44,194 nucleotides of DNA from a virus, in the IMG/VR virus record IMGVR_UViG_3300010413_000085, positions 1 through 44,194 of that record. One strand, written 5' to 3'. This document shows, in pieces, positions 43,291 to 44,194 of this stretch. Numbering within the stretch: position 1 is the stretch's first letter; the number at the start of each line of letters is the position of its first letter. Made by a program: the position numbers and the translations under genes. The notes beneath the pieces were generated by a model. The model saw only the letters and a list, made by a program, of their open reading frames with translations, had not been told where the DNA came from and searched no databases.

Positions 43291-44194
43291 GGTAGAGCCC
43301 CGACTGGAGCCTACGTGCGCTGAAGGCCCCGAACTTGTCTTGTGTTCCGAAGCGGCGACGCTTCACCTTGCGTAGATGCTGCTTGATCCAGTCCTCGTCC
43401 GTCCCTTCCCGGCTCGGAAGTGGACGGCTCATCACGAAGTAGCGGGCAGAGTCCGCGGCATGATCGGCCCCGATGAAGGAGCCGTTCGCGAACTCGTTCT
43501 TGCATCCCTCGCGGAAGCGAAGGGTCTTCCACTCAGCGATCGTATTCTTGCAGCTCGCGGTGACGTATAGGCCCGGGAAGCCCTCCACCGGGCCTTCCGT
43601 CATCAGATCACGAAGCCGGGTGAAGCCTGCGGAGCGATCCCGCATCGCGTTCTTGTTCCTGTCCCAGACGTTGAGACCCGCATCCCGCATGATCTGGGCT
43701 ACCTGTGGCTTGCTGGGATCTCCAACGATGTAGGACGTGTTCCCGTATCTCTCCATCCTCTCTCGGATCCCGTCCACGAGCTTCGGAGAGGTGAGCAGGC
43801 GCTCGTAGATCTCATCGAAGAGGACGAGAATCCCGTTCGACAGGATCGCCCAGAAGTGCGCCACGGCCGAATCCGAGTAGCCGTAGTCAATCGAGACCGC
43901 CTTCGGAGCAAACTCGACCTCATCGGGAGCCTTCGCGAGAACATGTCGCTCCTTGTTGAACGGAAGAACCATTCCGGTGTAATAGACCCAGAGACCGAGG
44001 AATTGCTCGGCGAAGTAGGGATCATCCCGGTAGGTGGCATGGGGTCCGACCGTCTCCTTCACGCGGATGTCGGCCAGCCTCTTCTCCTGGTTGAACCGCT
44101 CGATCGGATAGTGCGGGTTCGCCTCCTTCGGATAGTGGAAATGCTCGATCCCGAGGGAGGGATCCTTCTCGCCGCGCTCCTTCAGCTCCCGGAT
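43283..44194 (-). CDS. terL: Terminase large subunit, C-terminal part (continues from 762-1)
   Basis: The last 255 residues of TerL are encoded at 44050-43283, and 44194-44051 repeats the 5' copy. The nuclease half has the RNase H-like acidic residues: SIDYGYSD (Asp309), VLFDEIY, IVGDPSKP (Asp365) and GADHAADSARYF (Asp451/454). The C-terminal tail is basic (LRKVKRRRFGTQDK). It overlaps the portal gene by 8 bases. The nuclease motif is intact although the Walker motifs in the first half are unusual. Confidence 0.93.
   Translation of the reverse strand: MRELKERGEKDPSLGIEHFHYPKEANPHYPIERFNQEKRLADIRVKETVGPHATYRDDPYFAEQFLGLWVYYTGMVLPFNKERHVLAKAPDEVEFAPKAVSIDYGYSDSAVAHFWAILSNGILVLFDEIYERLLTSPKLVDGIRERMERYGNTSYIVGDPSKPQVAQIMRDAGLNVWDRNKNAMRDRSAGFTRLRDLMTEGPVEGFPGLYVTASCKNTIAEWKTLRFREGCKNEFANGSFIGADHAADSARYFVMSRPLPSREGTDEDWIKQHLRKVKRRRFGTQDKFGAFSARRLQSGLYRA
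44051..44194. repeat. Direct terminal repeat, copy 2
   Basis: Identical to bases 1-144. With this copy removed the circle is 44,050 bp, and the terL reading frame is unbroken through the join. Confidence 0.97.

Noticed and set aside
41395-43323. Open frame of 642 codons on the plus strand
   Set aside because: It is antisense to the portal and FmdB-like genes, which have strong family features. It is a shadow without motif or upstream signal.
1-44194. Integrase, attachment sites, tRNA genes, RNA or DNA polymerase
   Set aside because: No tyrosine or serine recombinase pattern, no tRNA-like cloverleaf and no polymerase motif was found on reading both strands by eye. Absence is not proof.

Overview
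The window is the complete genome of a tailed phage with podovirus-like gene content. Bases 44051-44194 repeat bases 1-144 exactly, and the large terminase gene runs off one end of the window and re-enters at the other in frame. The sequence is therefore a circular (or circularly permuted) molecule of about 44,050 bp opened inside terL. No tape-measure, tail-tube or sheath gene is visible. There is a portal, scaffold, capsid, head-tail adaptor and large Gly/Ala- or Gln-rich internal virion proteins, which fits a short-tailed phage. The nested Rz/Rz1-type spanin pair with a lipoprotein implies a Gram-negative host, and the DNA is GC-rich. No integrase, DNA or RNA polymerase, tRNA or CRISPR array was found.

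Layout. (1) Late operon, minus strand: from a candidate promoter near 1.5 kb leftwards through a 128-aa protein, a 73-aa protein and terL, across the junction, then portal, FmdB-like zinc ribbon, scaffold, major capsid (its C-terminus needs a -1 frameshift), decoration-like protein, sulfotransferase-like protein, adaptor and tail proteins, a GNAT acetyltransferase, three internal virion proteins, five fibre or beta-helix proteins, and a lysis cassette (NlpC/P60 endolysin, holin-like protein, spanins) ending at 19.67 kb. (2) A plus-strand segment at 1.5-2.8 kb inserted among minus-strand genes, flanked by matching palindromes. It carries a structured leader, a 16-aa basic peptide, an HNH protein and a 60-aa secreted peptide with the cysteine pattern of an inhibitor cystine knot. 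(3) A 218-aa helix-turn-helix protein on the minus strand (2.98-3.64 kb), a candidate small terminase or regulator. (4) Small plus-strand early genes (3.8-6.35 kb) separated by GC-rich hairpins, two of which share a loop. (5) A minus-strand replication module (6.4-9.45 kb): Cro-like regulator, tiny genes, an O-like initiator whose gene contains two arrays of 11-bp iterons (the likely origin), a loader-like protein and a RusA resolvase. (6) A long plus-strand operon (9.55-19.73 kb) driven by a promoter that shares its -35 box with the divergent regulator promoter. It carries ParB-like, C5-methyltransferase, annealing-protein-like and Gp157-like genes, many tiny overlapping genes and a trio of Sec-exported small proteins.

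How it works together: the divergent promoter at 9.46-9.50 kb probably sets the balance between the replication module and the long early operon. The initiator would fire the iteron origin inside its own gene. RusA, the annealing-like protein and Gp157-like protein would process replication intermediates. The late operon then builds and packages virions and lyses the cell. The features that most deserve follow-up are the knottin-like peptide, the 11-bp iteron origin, the signal peptides on five consecutive fibre proteins, the capsid frameshift, and the duplicated secreted micro-ORFs.
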